From NCBI RefSeq assembly GCF_021696945.1, contig NZ_JACYHE010000051.1, positions 1-42,356 of the forward strand: a DNA stretch of 42,356 bases, in the 5' to 3' direction. Positions 25,980 to 35,055 of this stretch are shown here, one piece after another (position 1 is the stretch's first letter; each line of letters starts with the position of its first letter). The position numbers and the translations under genes were made by a program. The stretch comes from Streptomyces sp. JJ36 (GTDB lineage: Bacteria > Actinomycetota > Actinomycetes > Streptomycetales > Streptomycetaceae). The notes beneath the pieces were generated by a model, which worked only from the letters and a program-made list of their open reading frames with translations, was not told where the DNA came from and searched no databases.

Positions 25980-26663
25980 ATGGCCGAGGGACGCAGGAGC
26001 CGGCGCGGCACGACGGAACGCACCCCGCTCAGCCGGGAGCGGGTGGTCCGCGCCGCGATGACGGTGGCGGACGAGAAGGGGCAGGCCGCCCTCACCATGC
26101 GGGCCGTCGCCGAACCGCTGGGCGTCGAGGCGATGTCGCTCTACCACCACGTCACGGGCCGGGAGGACCTCCTCGACGGCATGGTGGACGCGGTGTTCGG
26201 CGAGATCGACCTGCCGTCGCGCGACACGGACTGGCAAGGCGCCATGCGCCACCGCGCGCACTCCGCCCGCGCCGTGCTCCGCCGCCATCCCTGGGCCGTC
26301 GCCCTGCTGGACTCCCGCTCCCGGCCCGGCCCCGCGACCCTCCGCCACCACGACGCCGTCCTCGGCGCCCTGCGCGCCGGGGGCTTCTCGGTCCCCATGG
26401 CCGCGCACGCCTTCTCACTGATCGACAGCTACCTGTACGGCTTCGTGATCCAGGAGCTGAGCCTGCCGTTCAGCGGCCCGGCGGAGCGGGACGAGGTCGC
26501 GGGCGCCATCCTGCGCGAGATGCCCGCCGGCGCCTACCCCCACCTCACCGAGCTGGTCACCGAGCACGCCCTCCAGCCCGGCTACGACCACGCCGACGAG
26601 TTCGCCTTCGGCCTCACCCTGATCCTGGACGCCCTGCACCCGGACGAGTGCGGGCGCGCCTGA
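25980..26663 (+). CDS. TetR family transcriptional regulator
   Basis: 227 residues; ATG 10 bases after AAGGAGGAG. The N-terminal HTH (about residues 20-65) reads SRERVVRAAMTVADEKGQAA, TMRAVAEPLGVEAMSLYHHV and GREDLLDGMVD, the standard TetR recognition helix region. The C-terminal ligand domain, with FSVPMAAHAFSLIDSYLYGF and FAFGLTLILDAL, matches the TetR_C class related to TetR itself. It probably represses its own gene and the divergent NAD(P)-binding protein through the palindrome array. The ligand is unknown. It is convergent with the MscS gene across 263 bases of repetitive GC sequence that hold no gene. Confidence 0.93.
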   Translation: MAEGRRSRRGTTERTPLSRERVVRAAMTVADEKGQAALTMRAVAEPLGVEAMSLYHHVTGREDLLDGMVDAVFGEIDLPSRDTDWQGAMRHRAHSARAVLRRHPWAVALLDSRSRPGPATLRHHDAVLGALRAGGFSVPMAAHAFSLIDSYLYGFVIQELSLPFSGPAERDEVAGAILREMPAGAYPHLTELVTEHALQPGYDHADEFAFGLTLILDALHPDECGRA

Positions 26664-26926
26664 CGGCTTCCGGGCCCTCCCCGGCGCGACCTGAGCGCCC
26701 GGACGAGGCGTGAGCGCCCTACCGCCCCGGGGGCCCGGCCTCCCGGGACGGTCCGGCGCCCGGGCGGGACGCGAGCGCCCGGCGGGGCCCGGCCCGGGGC
26801 CGCCCGCGGCCCGTCTCCCCGGAACGGCTGCGCCGCACCGATCCGGTGCCGCAGCCCGGTCGGCGACCAGGGCCGGCTCCCGCGGCGTGCCCGGCTCCCA
26901 GGGCGTGCCCGGCCCCCCCAGGGCCG

Positions 26927-27937
26927 TCACTTCTCCAGGGACAGCCGCCCCGCCTCGGCGGCCAGCGCCTCGTCGTCCACGATCTCGATGCCCCGCATGT
27001 CCAGCGCCTGCTTGATCCGCCAGCGCAGCTCGCGCTCCACCCCCAGCGCCTTGCCCGGCATGGTCTTGGCGGAGACGCGCACGGTCATCGACTCCAGCGT
27101 CACCTCGTCCAGCCCGAGCACGGTCACCCGGTCCCAGAGGACCTCGTCCCACGGCTCGGCCTTCGACATCGCGTCCCCGGCCTCGGTGATCGCCGCCCGC
27201 ACCTCCGCGAGATCCTCCCGCGCGCGTACCTGCACGTCCACCATGGCCGTGGCCCACCCCTGACTGAGGTTGCCGACCCGCTTGATCTCGCCGTTGCGGA
27301 CGTACCAGATCTCGCCGTCGTCGCCGCGCAGCTTGGTCACCCGCAGGCCGATCTCCAGCACCGTGCCGGTCGCCTCCCCGGCGTCGATCCGGTCCCCGAC
27401 CCCGTACTGGTCCTCCAGCAGCATGAACATGCCGGTCAGCACGTCCGTGACCAGGTTCCGCGCGCCGAAGCCGATGGCCACGCCGGCCACACCCGCGCTG
27501 GCCAGCAGCGGCGCCAGATTGATCCCGAGCGTCGAGAGCACGATCAGCAGCGCCGTGCCCAGGATCAGGAAGGAGGAGAGGCTGCGCAGCACCGAGCCGA
27601 TCGCCGCCGATCGCTGCTGCCGCCGCTCGGCGTTCACCAGCAGCCCGCGCAGCGCGTTCCCGCTGGCCTCGGCCTCCGCGTTGCGGTGCATGCGGGCGAT
27701 GAAGCGGGTGATCGCGCGCCGCACGACCGACCGCAGCAGCACCGCGATCGCCATGATCAGCAGGATGCGCAGTCCCACCGAGAGCCAGAGCGACCAGTTC
27801 TCCTCTATCCACCCCGCCGCACTGCCGGCCGTCCGCTGGGCGTCCTCCAGGGACGGCGTCACCTCGGGCGGGGCGGTGTCGTCGGAGGTGCCGGGCTCGG
27901 GACTCGCGCCGGTGACCCAGGGCATGGACCAGGACAC
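26927..27937 (-). CDS. MscS-type mechanosensitive ion channel
   Basis: 336 residues from a GTG (AAAGG upstream; an ATG four codons later is possible). It has an acidic N-terminus, three helices (LWLSVGLRILLIMAIAVLL, SLSSFLILGTALLIVLSTLG, and the pore helix with LASAGVAGVAIGFGARNLV and TDVLTGMFMLLED), then the cytosolic beta/alpha vestibule: DQYGVGDRIDAG, GTVLEIGLRVTKLR, and IWYVRNGEIKRVGNLSQG. The Gly/Ala-rich pore helix is the MscS hallmark. It releases solutes on hypo-osmotic shock. Standalone gene. Confidence 0.95.
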   Translation of the reverse strand: MSWSMPWVTGASPEPGTSDDTAPPEVTPSLEDAQRTAGSAAGWIEENWSLWLSVGLRILLIMAIAVLLRSVVRRAITRFIARMHRNAEAEASGNALRGLLVNAERRQQRSAAIGSVLRSLSSFLILGTALLIVLSTLGINLAPLLASAGVAGVAIGFGARNLVTDVLTGMFMLLEDQYGVGDRIDAGEATGTVLEIGLRVTKLRGDDGEIWYVRNGEIKRVGNLSQGWATAMVDVQVRAREDLAEVRAAITEAGDAMSKAEPWDEVLWDRVTVLGLDEVTLESMTVRVSAKTMPGKALGVERELRWRIKQALDMRGIEIVDDEALAAEAGRLSLEK

Positions 27938-28308
27938 TGCGGAACCTTTCGTGCGGCCGTGCGTCCGCGGGGACCGTACGGACGCGCCTCCACACTAATG
28001 GCGCACCGGGGCCCGGCCGGCGGTCACCGACACGTCCCGGTCACTGCCGTTCCCCGCCGGCCGGGGGGCGCTCACCCGGCGCATACGGGCCATGGCATGC
28101 GCCCCCCGCCGCGGCGATCAGGCCCTTTCCGCGCTGCTCTGCGCCCCCTCGGAGGGGCGCGGCGGTCCTCGCCGGGGAAGGAACCTGTGGTGGAAAACAC
28201 GCTTGGTGCGTTATACGGCCGTGGTGGCGCAGTCACCGGGGCTCGGGACACACTGAGGGGAGATCGTCCCGGCGCGAGCCACGCGCCGCCGACGTACAAG
28301 GAGGCACC
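27938..28308. promoter_or_regulatory. Divergent promoter region of MscS and HNH genes
   Basis: 371 bases without a gene. Two inverted repeats are visible: GCGTCCG/CGGACGC at 27961-27985 and a GC hairpin with arms GCGCCCC/GGGGCGC at 28141-28160. An AT-richer patch around 28191-28216 (TGGAAAACAC, then TTATAC) is the most likely place for the HNH promoter, but spacing to a -35 box is poor, so this is tentative. Confidence 0.3.
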
Positions 28309-28848
28309 GTGCCGCACGTCCTGGTCCTCAACGCGTCGTACGAGCCGCTCGGCGTCGTACCGCTTCGCCGCGCGCTCATCCTCGTGCTCAACGACAAGGC
28401 CGTGTGCCTCGAGGAATCCGGCGCCCTGATGCACAGCGCAACCCGCGTCATACCCGCCCCCAGCGTCGTCCGTCTCAAGCGGTTCGTGCGCGTGCCCTTT
28501 CGCGGCACCGTGCCGTTGACCCGCCGCGCGCTCTTCGCGCGCGACGGCGGCCGCTGCGCGTACTGCGGTGGCGTCGCCACCAGCGTCGACCACGTGATCC
28601 CGCGCAGTCGCGGCGGCAAGCACACCTGGGACAACGTCGTGGCGGCCTGCCGCCGCTGCAACCACGTCAAGGCGGACCGCCACGTCGCCGAGATCGGCTG
28701 GCGGCTGCGCCACAAACCCGCCCCACCCTCCGGCCTCGCCTGGCGCATCATCGGCACCGGCCATCGGGACCCACGATGGCTGCCGTACTTGCAGCCGTAC
28801 GGCGCGGACGACGCCCTCGCCCGGATCGACGGCAGAGCACCTGCCTGA
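28309..28848 (+). CDS. HNH endonuclease
   Basis: 179 residues; GTG preceded by AAGGAGG. An N-terminal part common to actinobacterial HNH proteins (VLVLNASYEPLGVVPLRRA, VLNDKAVCLEES) is followed by the nuclease core: RDGGRCAYCGG, then SVDHVIPRSRGG and WDNVVAACRRCNHVK. The two Cys pairs form the structural zinc site; DHV supplies the catalytic His and the final Asn/His complete the HNH. It is a chromosomal single-domain nuclease widespread in streptomycetes, with unknown role (repair or restriction-like). It is not adjacent to phage genes here. Confidence 0.93.
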   Translation: MPHVLVLNASYEPLGVVPLRRALILVLNDKAVCLEESGALMHSATRVIPAPSVVRLKRFVRVPFRGTVPLTRRALFARDGGRCAYCGGVATSVDHVIPRSRGGKHTWDNVVAACRRCNHVKADRHVAEIGWRLRHKPAPPSGLAWRIIGTGHRDPRWLPYLQPYGADDALARIDGRAPA

Positions 28849-28873
28849 GACCGGGCTTTTGTGTGTCTGCACG

Positions 28874-28899
28874 GCACCGGACCGTCACCGGCCCGGTGC
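28874..28899 (+). terminator. Hairpin downstream of the HNH gene
   Basis: 7-bp arms GCACCGG/CCGGTGC (28874-28880 and 28893-28899) with a 12-base loop, followed by TCTTC, 25 bases after the HNH stop. Moderate strength; termination inferred. Confidence 0.35.
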
Positions 28900-28970
28900 T
28901 CTTCGTCGCTCCCGTGGAGGGCCTGTGACCGGGTGGGGGTGACCCGGGCCACACCGGCCGCACACGCATG

Positions 28971-29063
28971 GTGATCACTCGTCCGGGTGACGTAATCTTG
29001 TTGTGATCACGATGATCGCCACGCAACGGTGGGCGCGTCCTGCGCACCCCGCGCGGTGATCAC
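28971..29063. repeat. Three copies of the palindrome GTGATCAC
   Basis: The perfect 8-bp palindrome occurs at 28971-28978, 29003-29010 and 29056-29063 within a gene-free stretch ahead of the toxin operon. Spacings are 32 and 53 bases. A fourth copy exists at 3078-3085, so chance cannot be excluded. Clustering suggests protein-binding sites. Confidence 0.5.
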
Positions 29064-29220
29064 CGCCCCCTGTGCCCGGCACGGCGGCGGACGGTGGCGT
29101 CGGCGTGCGGAATCTCGCACTCACCGGCGAGCAGGCCGGGCTGCCCGCCCGGGAGGGGTGCTGGTCTGCTCCGGTGGCCCCGCCGGGGGTCTTGCGGGCG
29201 CGTCTCAGCAGACCTGCAAC

Positions 29221-29248
29221 AGGACTGTCACAGGAGGACTGTCACAGG
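29221..29248. promoter_or_regulatory. Tandem 14-bp repeat with CTGTCACAG palindromes
   Basis: AGGACTGTCACAGG occurs twice back to back (29221-29234 and 29235-29248). Each contains the palindrome CTGT-C-ACAG, putting two half-symmetric sites one and a third helical turns apart, 71 bases ahead of the SseB-like gene. This looks like a repressor-binding pair for the toxin operon; the regulator is not identified. Confidence 0.5.
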
Positions 29249-29319
29249 GCTTGGCGATCCGGCCTGCGGCACGATGACGGTGGTCTGGCCGGACGGATGT
29301 GCTGCGGAGGGGGCGGCAG

Positions 29320-29727
29320 TTGGGGCTGGCAGAGGAGATCGCGGCCGTGCATGCGCACGAGGGGGACCCGCAGGCTCTGGTGGGGGAGTTCCGGCGTGCG
29401 GTGCTGCTGGTGCCCGTGGCCGGAGGCGGGCTGATGACCGCGGTGACGGGTGGGGTCCGCTGGATCTACGCGTTCACCGGGGAAGAGTCCCTCGCCCGCT
29501 TCGCGCGGGCCCGGGACGCGCCGCCGGATGAGCCGTGGGAGTACCTGGAGTTGCTCGGGGCGCGGCTGACCGACGCGGTGATCCCGGACATGGACGGCCC
29601 CGCCGGTGTCGCGGTGGACGTGGCGGACGAGGGCGCTGCGATGCTCTTCCCGCCGGCGAGGGGGATCGTGCCGGACGACGTCGCGGTGGACGTCGGTGTC
29701 GCAGGGGAGGGACGGTCCGGGCTGTGA
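29320..29727 (+). CDS. SseB-like N-terminal domain protein, first gene of toxin operon
   Basis: 135 residues from TTG 29320, chosen over GTG 29299 because GGAGGGGG lies 6-10 bases ahead of the TTG. The sequence VGEFRRAVLLVPVAGGGLMT, GVRWIYAFTGEESLARFAR and PDMDGPAGVAVDVADEGAAM fits the SseB protein N-terminal domain. Such small proteins are frequent at the head of actinobacterial RHS and WXG-type operons; their role (chaperone or accessory) is not established. The stop overlaps the next GTG as GTGA. Confidence 0.75.
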   Translation: MGLAEEIAAVHAHEGDPQALVGEFRRAVLLVPVAGGGLMTAVTGGVRWIYAFTGEESLARFARARDAPPDEPWEYLELLGARLTDAVIPDMDGPAGVAVDVADEGAAMLFPPARGIVPDDVAVDVGVAGEGRSGL

Positions 29728-30374
29728 GCGGTGACGGGGACCTGAAGATCAGCAAGGAGTCGGCGAACCGCATCACCCAGGGGTTGCGGGGGGCGATCGG
29801 CGAGCTGAAAGAGATCGGGGGCTTTGGTGCCTCGACGGACTCGCTCCAGGGCTCGGGGGTCGGGGATCTGACCCTGACGAAGATGGAGGCCGGCGGCAGC
29901 GGGCTGGCCACCGCTTTCGAGGGGTTCTGCGAGCAGTGGGAGTGGGGGGTCCGGGCCCTGGTGCAGGACGCGAACCAGATCGCCGCGCGCCTCGGTCTCG
30001 CTGCGGGGCTCCTGCACGCGGAGGACCAGTACTGGAACGGCACCTTCAAGATCGTGGCGAACGCCGCGGCGGGGAATCCGCATCTGAGCGAGGAGGAGGT
30101 CACCTCCCAGGGCTGGGGCGAGCTGTTCGACGGCGGCACCTACACGCCCGACTACAGCACCGAGTCGTGGGAGAAGGCCGGCGCGGAGAACATGCAGACC
30201 TGGAAGGACACCGGGCGGGCGCTGCTCACCGAGGGCTCCGGCGGACGGCGGACCGACCTGGTCAACGACCTTCTGGGCGTGGACGACAAAGCTTTCGACG
30301 CCGCAGTGGACGACGCCTTCGGGCCGTCGCCGGAGGAAAGGGCACAGGCGCCGCACGACGGGGGTGCGAACTGA
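29724..30374 (+). CDS. Helical WXG-like partner protein of the RHS toxin
   Basis: 216 residues from a GTG coupled (GTGA) to the SseB-like gene. The first half is helical with the turn CEQWEWGVRALVQDANQIAA, resembling the helix-turn-helix of WXG100/ESX-type proteins. The second half (GNPHLSEEEVTSQGWGELF, YTPDYSTESWEKAGAENM) is acidic. No signal peptide, consistent with type VII-like export or with remaining cytosolic as a partner. It overlaps the RHS gene start by one base (TGATG), so the two proteins should be made together. Assignment as a WXG-like partner is by shape and context only. Confidence 0.7.
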   Translation: MSGDGDLKISKESANRITQGLRGAIGELKEIGGFGASTDSLQGSGVGDLTLTKMEAGGSGLATAFEGFCEQWEWGVRALVQDANQIAARLGLAAGLLHAEDQYWNGTFKIVANAAAGNPHLSEEEVTSQGWGELFDGGTYTPDYSTESWEKAGAENMQTWKDTGRALLTEGSGGRRTDLVNDLLGVDDKAFDAAVDDAFGPSPEERAQAPHDGGAN

Positions 30375-33300
30375 TGGGCATCGGCGACCTCATACCGGAC
30401 TCCGTCGAGAACAAGGTCGAACAAGGCCTCGAAAAGGCCGGCGAGGTCATCGACGAGGGTGGCGACCTCGTCGCCGGCGGCCTGGACAAGGCCGGCTGGG
30501 AGAGCGGCGCCGACTGGGTACGGGACAAGAGCGACTCGGCGGCGAACGCGCTGGGTGCGGATGTCGACGAGATGCAGCTCGGGGACACCGAGGACCCGAA
30601 GAAGCTCATCCACGGCAGCCCCGGGAAGCTACGGTCCACCGCCGGGCATCTGACCGACCTCAAGAAGGCCTTCGACAACGTCGGCAAGGGACTGAAGGGC
30701 CTGGACTCCCAGGAACTCAAGGGGGAGGCCGCGGACGCCTTCCGGGAGAAGGTGTCACTCGAACCGAAGAAGTGGTTCACCGCCGCGGACGCGTGCGAGA
30801 AGGCCGCGAAGGCGCTCTCCGACTTCGCCGGGACGGTGGAGTGGGCCCAGGGCGAGGCCAAGAAGGCCATCGAGAAGTACAAGAAGGGCAAAAAGGCGTC
30901 CGAGGAGGCGCGCGCCACCCACAACGACAAGGTCGAGGCGTACAACACGGCGGTGGACGAGTACAACGCCGCCTCTCCCTCGGAGCGCGACCCGGACTCC
31001 CTGCCCCCGAAGCCGGGGGCGTTCCACGACCCGGGCAAGGCGGATGTCGAAGCGGCCCACGACCTCCTGAAGAAGGCCCGGGAGCAGCGGAACACCGCGC
31101 ACGACAAGGCGGAGAAGGCGGTGGCGGCGGCCCGGGACGAGGCGCCCGCCAAGCCGTCCTACAGCGAGCAGCTCGAAGCCGGCGTGACGGGCTACGCGCT
31201 GCACCTGTCCCACATGAGCGGCGGCCTGGTGAAGGGCACAGCGGGCGTCCTCAACTTCGCCCGCGGGCTGAATCCCACGGACTGGTACAACGTGACGCAC
31301 CCGGCCGAGTACACGACCACACTGAACAGCACGGCGGCGGGCCTGGTGCGGATGTCCAACGACCCGTGGGGCACGGCCCAGAACATGTGGGAGACCTTCC
31401 AGAAGGCCCCGTCCGAGGGGTTGGGGCGCCTCCCTGCCGAGCTGATCGGTACCCGGGGCCTGGGAAGCGTCAAGAAGGTCACCTCCGCGGCGCGGCATCT
31501 GGACGACGTGCCGCCGGGACGGAAGACCCTGGACGGAGACGGCCCGGAGGCGCACGCGAATCCCCCGGAGAAGAAGCCCTCCGACGGCACGGACCCGGTG
31601 GACCTGGCGACGGGCAAGATGTTCCTGCCGCAGACCGATGTCGCCCTGCCGGGGGCGTTGCCGCTGGTCTTCCGTCGCTGCGTGGAGTCGGGCTACCGGG
31701 TGGGCCGCTGGTTCGGCCGGTCGTGGACGTCCACCGCCGACCAGAGGCTGGAAGTGGACTCCCAGGGCGTGGTGTTCGTCTCCGAGGACGGCCGCCTGCT
31801 GGCGTATCCGCACCCTGCTCCCGGCGTGCCCACGCTTCCGTCCGCGGGAGACCGCTGGCCGCTGGAGCGTACGCAGGACGGCGGCTACACGCTCACCGAC
31901 CCGGATACCGGCCACGTCCGGCACTTCGCGCCGCCGGCAGGGGGCGAGCCCGACGGCGAGGCCCGTATCGAGCAGATCACCGACCGCAACGGGCACCAGA
32001 TCGTCTTCGAGTACGACGACGGGACCGGCGCCCCGCTGCGGATCGTCCACAGTGGCGGTTACGCGTTACGGCTTGCCACGGAAGACGGCCGGGTCACGGC
32101 GCTCTCGCTGGCGGGCGCCGGGCCGGACGGTTCCGACCAGGTGCTGCTGCGGTACGGCTACACGGAGGGCAACCTCACCGAGGTGACCGGCTCCTCCGGG
32201 GTGCCGCTGCGGTTCGCGTACGACGACGAGGCACGGGTCGTGTCGTGGACGGACACCAACGACTGCCGCTACGACTACGTCTACGACAACCGCGACCGGT
32301 GCATCGCGGAGGGCGGTACCGAGGGCCACGTCCAGGTCCGTATCGACTACGACGGCGTCGACCAGCGCACCGGCCACAAGGTCACCACCCTCACCACCCC
32401 GGACGGACACTCGACCCGCCGTCTGATCGACGACCGCTGCCGGGTGGTCGCGGTCACGGACCCGCTGGGTCACACGGAGCGCTTCGAGTACGACGCCCAC
32501 GGGCAGGTCGTGGCCCGCACCGACGCCCTGGGCCGCACCACCCGCCTCACCCGCGACACCGCCGGCCGCCCGACGCAGATCACCCGCCCCGACGGCACCC
32601 GTACCCGCGTCACCTACGACGACCTCGGGCTCCCCGTGGAGATCCGGGAGCCGGACGGTGCCGTGTGGCACCAGGAGTGGGACGACCGCGGCAACCGCAC
32701 CGCCGTCACCGACCCCCTCGGCCACACCACCCGCTACGCCTACGACGCCCACGGCCACCTGACCGCGACCACCAACCCCCTCGGCGAGACCACCCGCGTA
32801 CGCTGCGACGCCGCCGGCCTCCCCGTGGAGATCACCGACCCGGCGGGTGCCGTGACCCGCTACGAGCGCGACGCCTTCGGCCGCCCCGTCGCCGTGACCG
32901 ACCCGCTGGGCGCGGTGACCCGCCTGGAGTGGACGGTCGAGGGCCGGCTCTCCCGCCGGGCCGCTCCCGACGGGGCCGAGGACTCCTGGACGTACGACGG
33001 CGAGGGGAACTGCGTGCGGCACGTGGACGCCGCCGGCGGCGTCACCACGTACGAGTACACCCATTTCGACCTGCTTGCCGCGCAGACCGGGCCGGACGGC
33101 GTCCGCCACGAGTTCGAGCACGACACCGGACTCCGGCTCACCCGGGTCCGCAACCCGCAGGGCCTGACCTGGTCGTACGCCTACGACCCGGCGGGCCGGC
33201 TGGTGGCCGAGACCGACTTCGACGGGCGCACCCACACCTACGCCCACGACGCCGCCGGGCAACTCGTCTCCCGCACCACGCCGCTGGGCGAGACGGTCAC

Positions 33301-35044
33301 CCTCGAGCGCGACGCGCTCGGGCAGGTCGTCCGCAAGGACGCCGGGGGCGCCGTCACCACCTTCGCGTACGACCCGGCCGGGCGGCTGACCGAGGCCGCC
33401 GGCCCGGACGCGGAGGTGCGCCTCCAGCGCGACCGGATGGGCCGCATCAAGGCGGAGATGGTGGACGGACGGGTGCTCTCCCACTCCTACGACGCCCTCG
33501 GCCGCCGCACCCGACGGGTCACCCCGACCGGCGCCGTCTCGTCCTCCACCTACGACTCCGCCGGCAACCGCACCGCGCTCGACGCCTCCGGCCACACCCT
33601 CGACTTCGCCCACGACGCCGCCGGTCGCGAGACCGCACGCCGCATCGGCGACGCGGGGCTCGCCCTGGCCCAGGTGTGGGACCCGGCCGGGCGCCTGACC
33701 GCCCAGTCCCTCACCGGGCCCGGCGCCGCCACTATCCAGCAGCGCGCCTACACCTACCGCGCCGACGGCTACCTGACCGGCCTGACCGACCGGCTGGTCG
33801 GCTCACGCTCCTTCGACCTGGACGCCGCCGGACGCGTCACCGCCGTACACGCCGCCGGCTGGACCGAGACCTACGCCTACGACTCCGCCGGCAACCAGAC
33901 CCACGCCGCCTGGCCCACCGGCCACGCCGCGGCCGAGGCCACCGGCCCCCGCACCTACACCGGCACCCGCATCCACCGTGCCGGGCGCGTCCGCTACGAA
34001 CACGACGACGCCGGGCGCGTCACGCTGCGCCGCCGGACACGCCTGTCGAAGAAGCCGGACACCTGGCACTACACCTGGGACGCCGAGGACCGCCTGACCT
34101 CCGTCACCACCCCGGACGGCACGGTCTGGCGCTACCGCTACGACCCGCTGGGGCGCCGCACCGCCAAACAGCGCCTCACCGGCACCGGCGAGGTCGCCGA
34201 GGAGATCCGCTTCACCTGGGACGGGCCGGTCCTCGTCGAGCAGACCACCGCCGACCCGGACCTCCCGCACCCGGTGACCCTCACCTGGGACCACGACGGG
34301 TTCACCCCGCTCACCCAGACCGAACGCCGCCTCACCGACGAGACCGGCCAGGCGGAGATCGACGCCCGCTTCTACGCCATCGTCACCGACCTGGTCGGCA
34401 CGCCCACCGAACTCGTCGACGAGCACGGCCGGATCGCCTGGCACACCCGCACCACCCTCTGGGGCACCACCACCTGGAACCGCGACGCGGACACCTACAC
34501 CCCCCTCCGCTTCCCCGGCCAGTACTTCGACCCCGAATCCGGCCTCCACTACAACTTCCACCGCTACTACGACCCCTCCACGGCCCGCTACACCAGCCCC
34601 GACCCGCTCGGCCTCGCCCCGGCGCCGAACCCGGCGACGTATGTCGACAACCCGCAGGCGTGGACCGATGTGCTCGGCCTCGCCCCCGACTACGGGGACG
34701 AAGTACCGTCACACAAGAACCTGCCCAGCCGAAGCGCAGCTTTCCGGGAAGCAAAGAGAGACTTGGGAATTCCAATGACTCAGAATCCTGAGTCAATTTC
34801 CAGGGTTCCCATGACTGACAAGTTCGGCAGCGCGATTATGGGAGACAATGGGCAGCCGATCATGACGCGTGAGTACGTCTTTACTCGAGGTGATGGTAGT
34901 AAGGTGATCATTCAAGACCATGCGGCTGGTCATCAGTTCGGCGAAGGTGGCGTAGGGGACCAGGGCCGTCACTTCAATGTCAGGCCGTTCGATAACCCGC
35001 GGACTGGGAAGGTTCCTGGTACGGCTCAGCACTACGAGTACTGA
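30374..35044 (+). CDS. RHS-repeat polymorphic toxin with HNH/endonuclease VII-type tip
   Basis: 1556 residues from ATG 30374. Residues 1 to about 270 form a charged helical, WXG-like trafficking region (LDSQELKGEAADAFREKVSL, then AEWAQ-type helices). A link with LNPTDWYNVTHPAEYTTTLN follows. A DUF6531-type start lies near 406 (DPVDLATGKMFLPQTDV). Many YD/RHS repeats (YDxxGR, PLGxTxRxxYD) run to about 1380. The RHS core ends at FPGQYFDPESGLHYNFHRYY and TSPDPLGLAP near 1390-1412. The final ~118 residues are the toxin: RSAAFREAKRDLGIP, MTREYVFTRGDGSKVIIQDH, FGEGGVGDQGRHFNVRP, RTGKVPGTAQHYEY. This matches tips called HNH/endonuclease VII fold toxins, thus a likely DNase. Codons shift to A/T third positions from about 34730. 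Confidence 0.93.
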   Translation: MGIGDLIPDSVENKVEQGLEKAGEVIDEGGDLVAGGLDKAGWESGADWVRDKSDSAANALGADVDEMQLGDTEDPKKLIHGSPGKLRSTAGHLTDLKKAFDNVGKGLKGLDSQELKGEAADAFREKVSLEPKKWFTAADACEKAAKALSDFAGTVEWAQGEAKKAIEKYKKGKKASEEARATHNDKVEAYNTAVDEYNAASPSERDPDSLPPKPGAFHDPGKADVEAAHDLLKKAREQRNTAHDKAEKAVAAARDEAPAKPSYSEQLEAGVTGYALHLSHMSGGLVKGTAGVLNFARGLNPTDWYNVTHPAEYTTTLNSTAAGLVRMSNDPWGTAQNMWETFQKAPSEGLGRLPAELIGTRGLGSVKKVTSAARHLDDVPPGRKTLDGDGPEAHANPPEKKPSDGTDPVDLATGKMFLPQTDVALPGALPLVFRRCVESGYRVGRWFGRSWTSTADQRLEVDSQGVVFVSEDGRLLAYPHPAPGVPTLPSAGDRWPLERTQDGGYTLTDPDTGHVRHFAPPAGGEPDGEARIEQITDRNGHQIVFEYDDGTGAPLRIVHSGGYALRLATEDGRVTALSLAGAGPDGSDQVLLRYGYTEGNLTEVTGSSGVPLRFAYDDEARVVSWTDTNDCRYDYVYDNRDRCIAEGGTEGHVQVRIDYDGVDQRTGHKVTTLTTPDGHSTRRLIDDRCRVVAVTDPLGHTERFEYDAHGQVVARTDALGRTTRLTRDTAGRPTQITRPDGTRTRVTYDDLGLPVEIREPDGAVWHQEWDDRGNRTAVTDPLGHTTRYAYDAHGHLTATTNPLGETTRVRCDAAGLPVEITDPAGAVTRYERDAFGRPVAVTDPLGAVTRLEWTVEGRLSRRAAPDGAEDSWTYDGEGNCVRHVDAAGGVTTYEYTHFDLLAAQTGPDGVRHEFEHDTGLRLTRVRNPQGLTWSYAYDPAGRLVAETDFDGRTHTYAHDAAGQLVSRTTPLGETVTLERDALGQVVRKDAGGAVTTFAYDPAGRLTEAAGPDAEVRLQRDRMGRIKAEMVDGRVLSHSYDALGRRTRRVTPTGAVSSSTYDSAGNRTALDASGHTLDFAHDAAGRETARRIGDAGLALAQVWDPAGRLTAQSLTGPGAATIQQRAYTYRADGYLTGLTDRLVGSRSFDLDAAGRVTAVHAAGWTETYAYDSAGNQTHAAWPTGHAAAEATGPRTYTGTRIHRAGRVRYEHDDAGRVTLRRRTRLSKKPDTWHYTWDAEDRLTSVTTPDGTVWRYRYDPLGRRTAKQRLTGTGEVAEEIRFTWDGPVLVEQTTADPDLPHPVTLTWDHDGFTPLTQTERRLTDETGQAEIDARFYAIVTDLVGTPTELVDEHGRIAWHTRTTLWGTTTWNRDADTYTPLRFPGQYFDPESGLHYNFHRYYDPSTARYTSPDPLGLAPAPNPATYVDNPQAWTDVLGLAPDYGDEVPSHKNLPSRSAAFREAKRDLGIPMTQNPESISRVPMTDKFGSAIMGDNGQPIMTREYVFTRGDGSKVIIQDHAAGHQFGEGGVGDQGRHFNVRPFDNPRTGKVPGTAQHYEY

Positions 35045-35055
35045 AGGAGTAAGAC

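Noticed and set aside
28211..28216. TTATAC as a -10 box for the HNH gene
   Set aside because: No -35 element at 16-18 bases; kept only as a tentative remark in the gap description.
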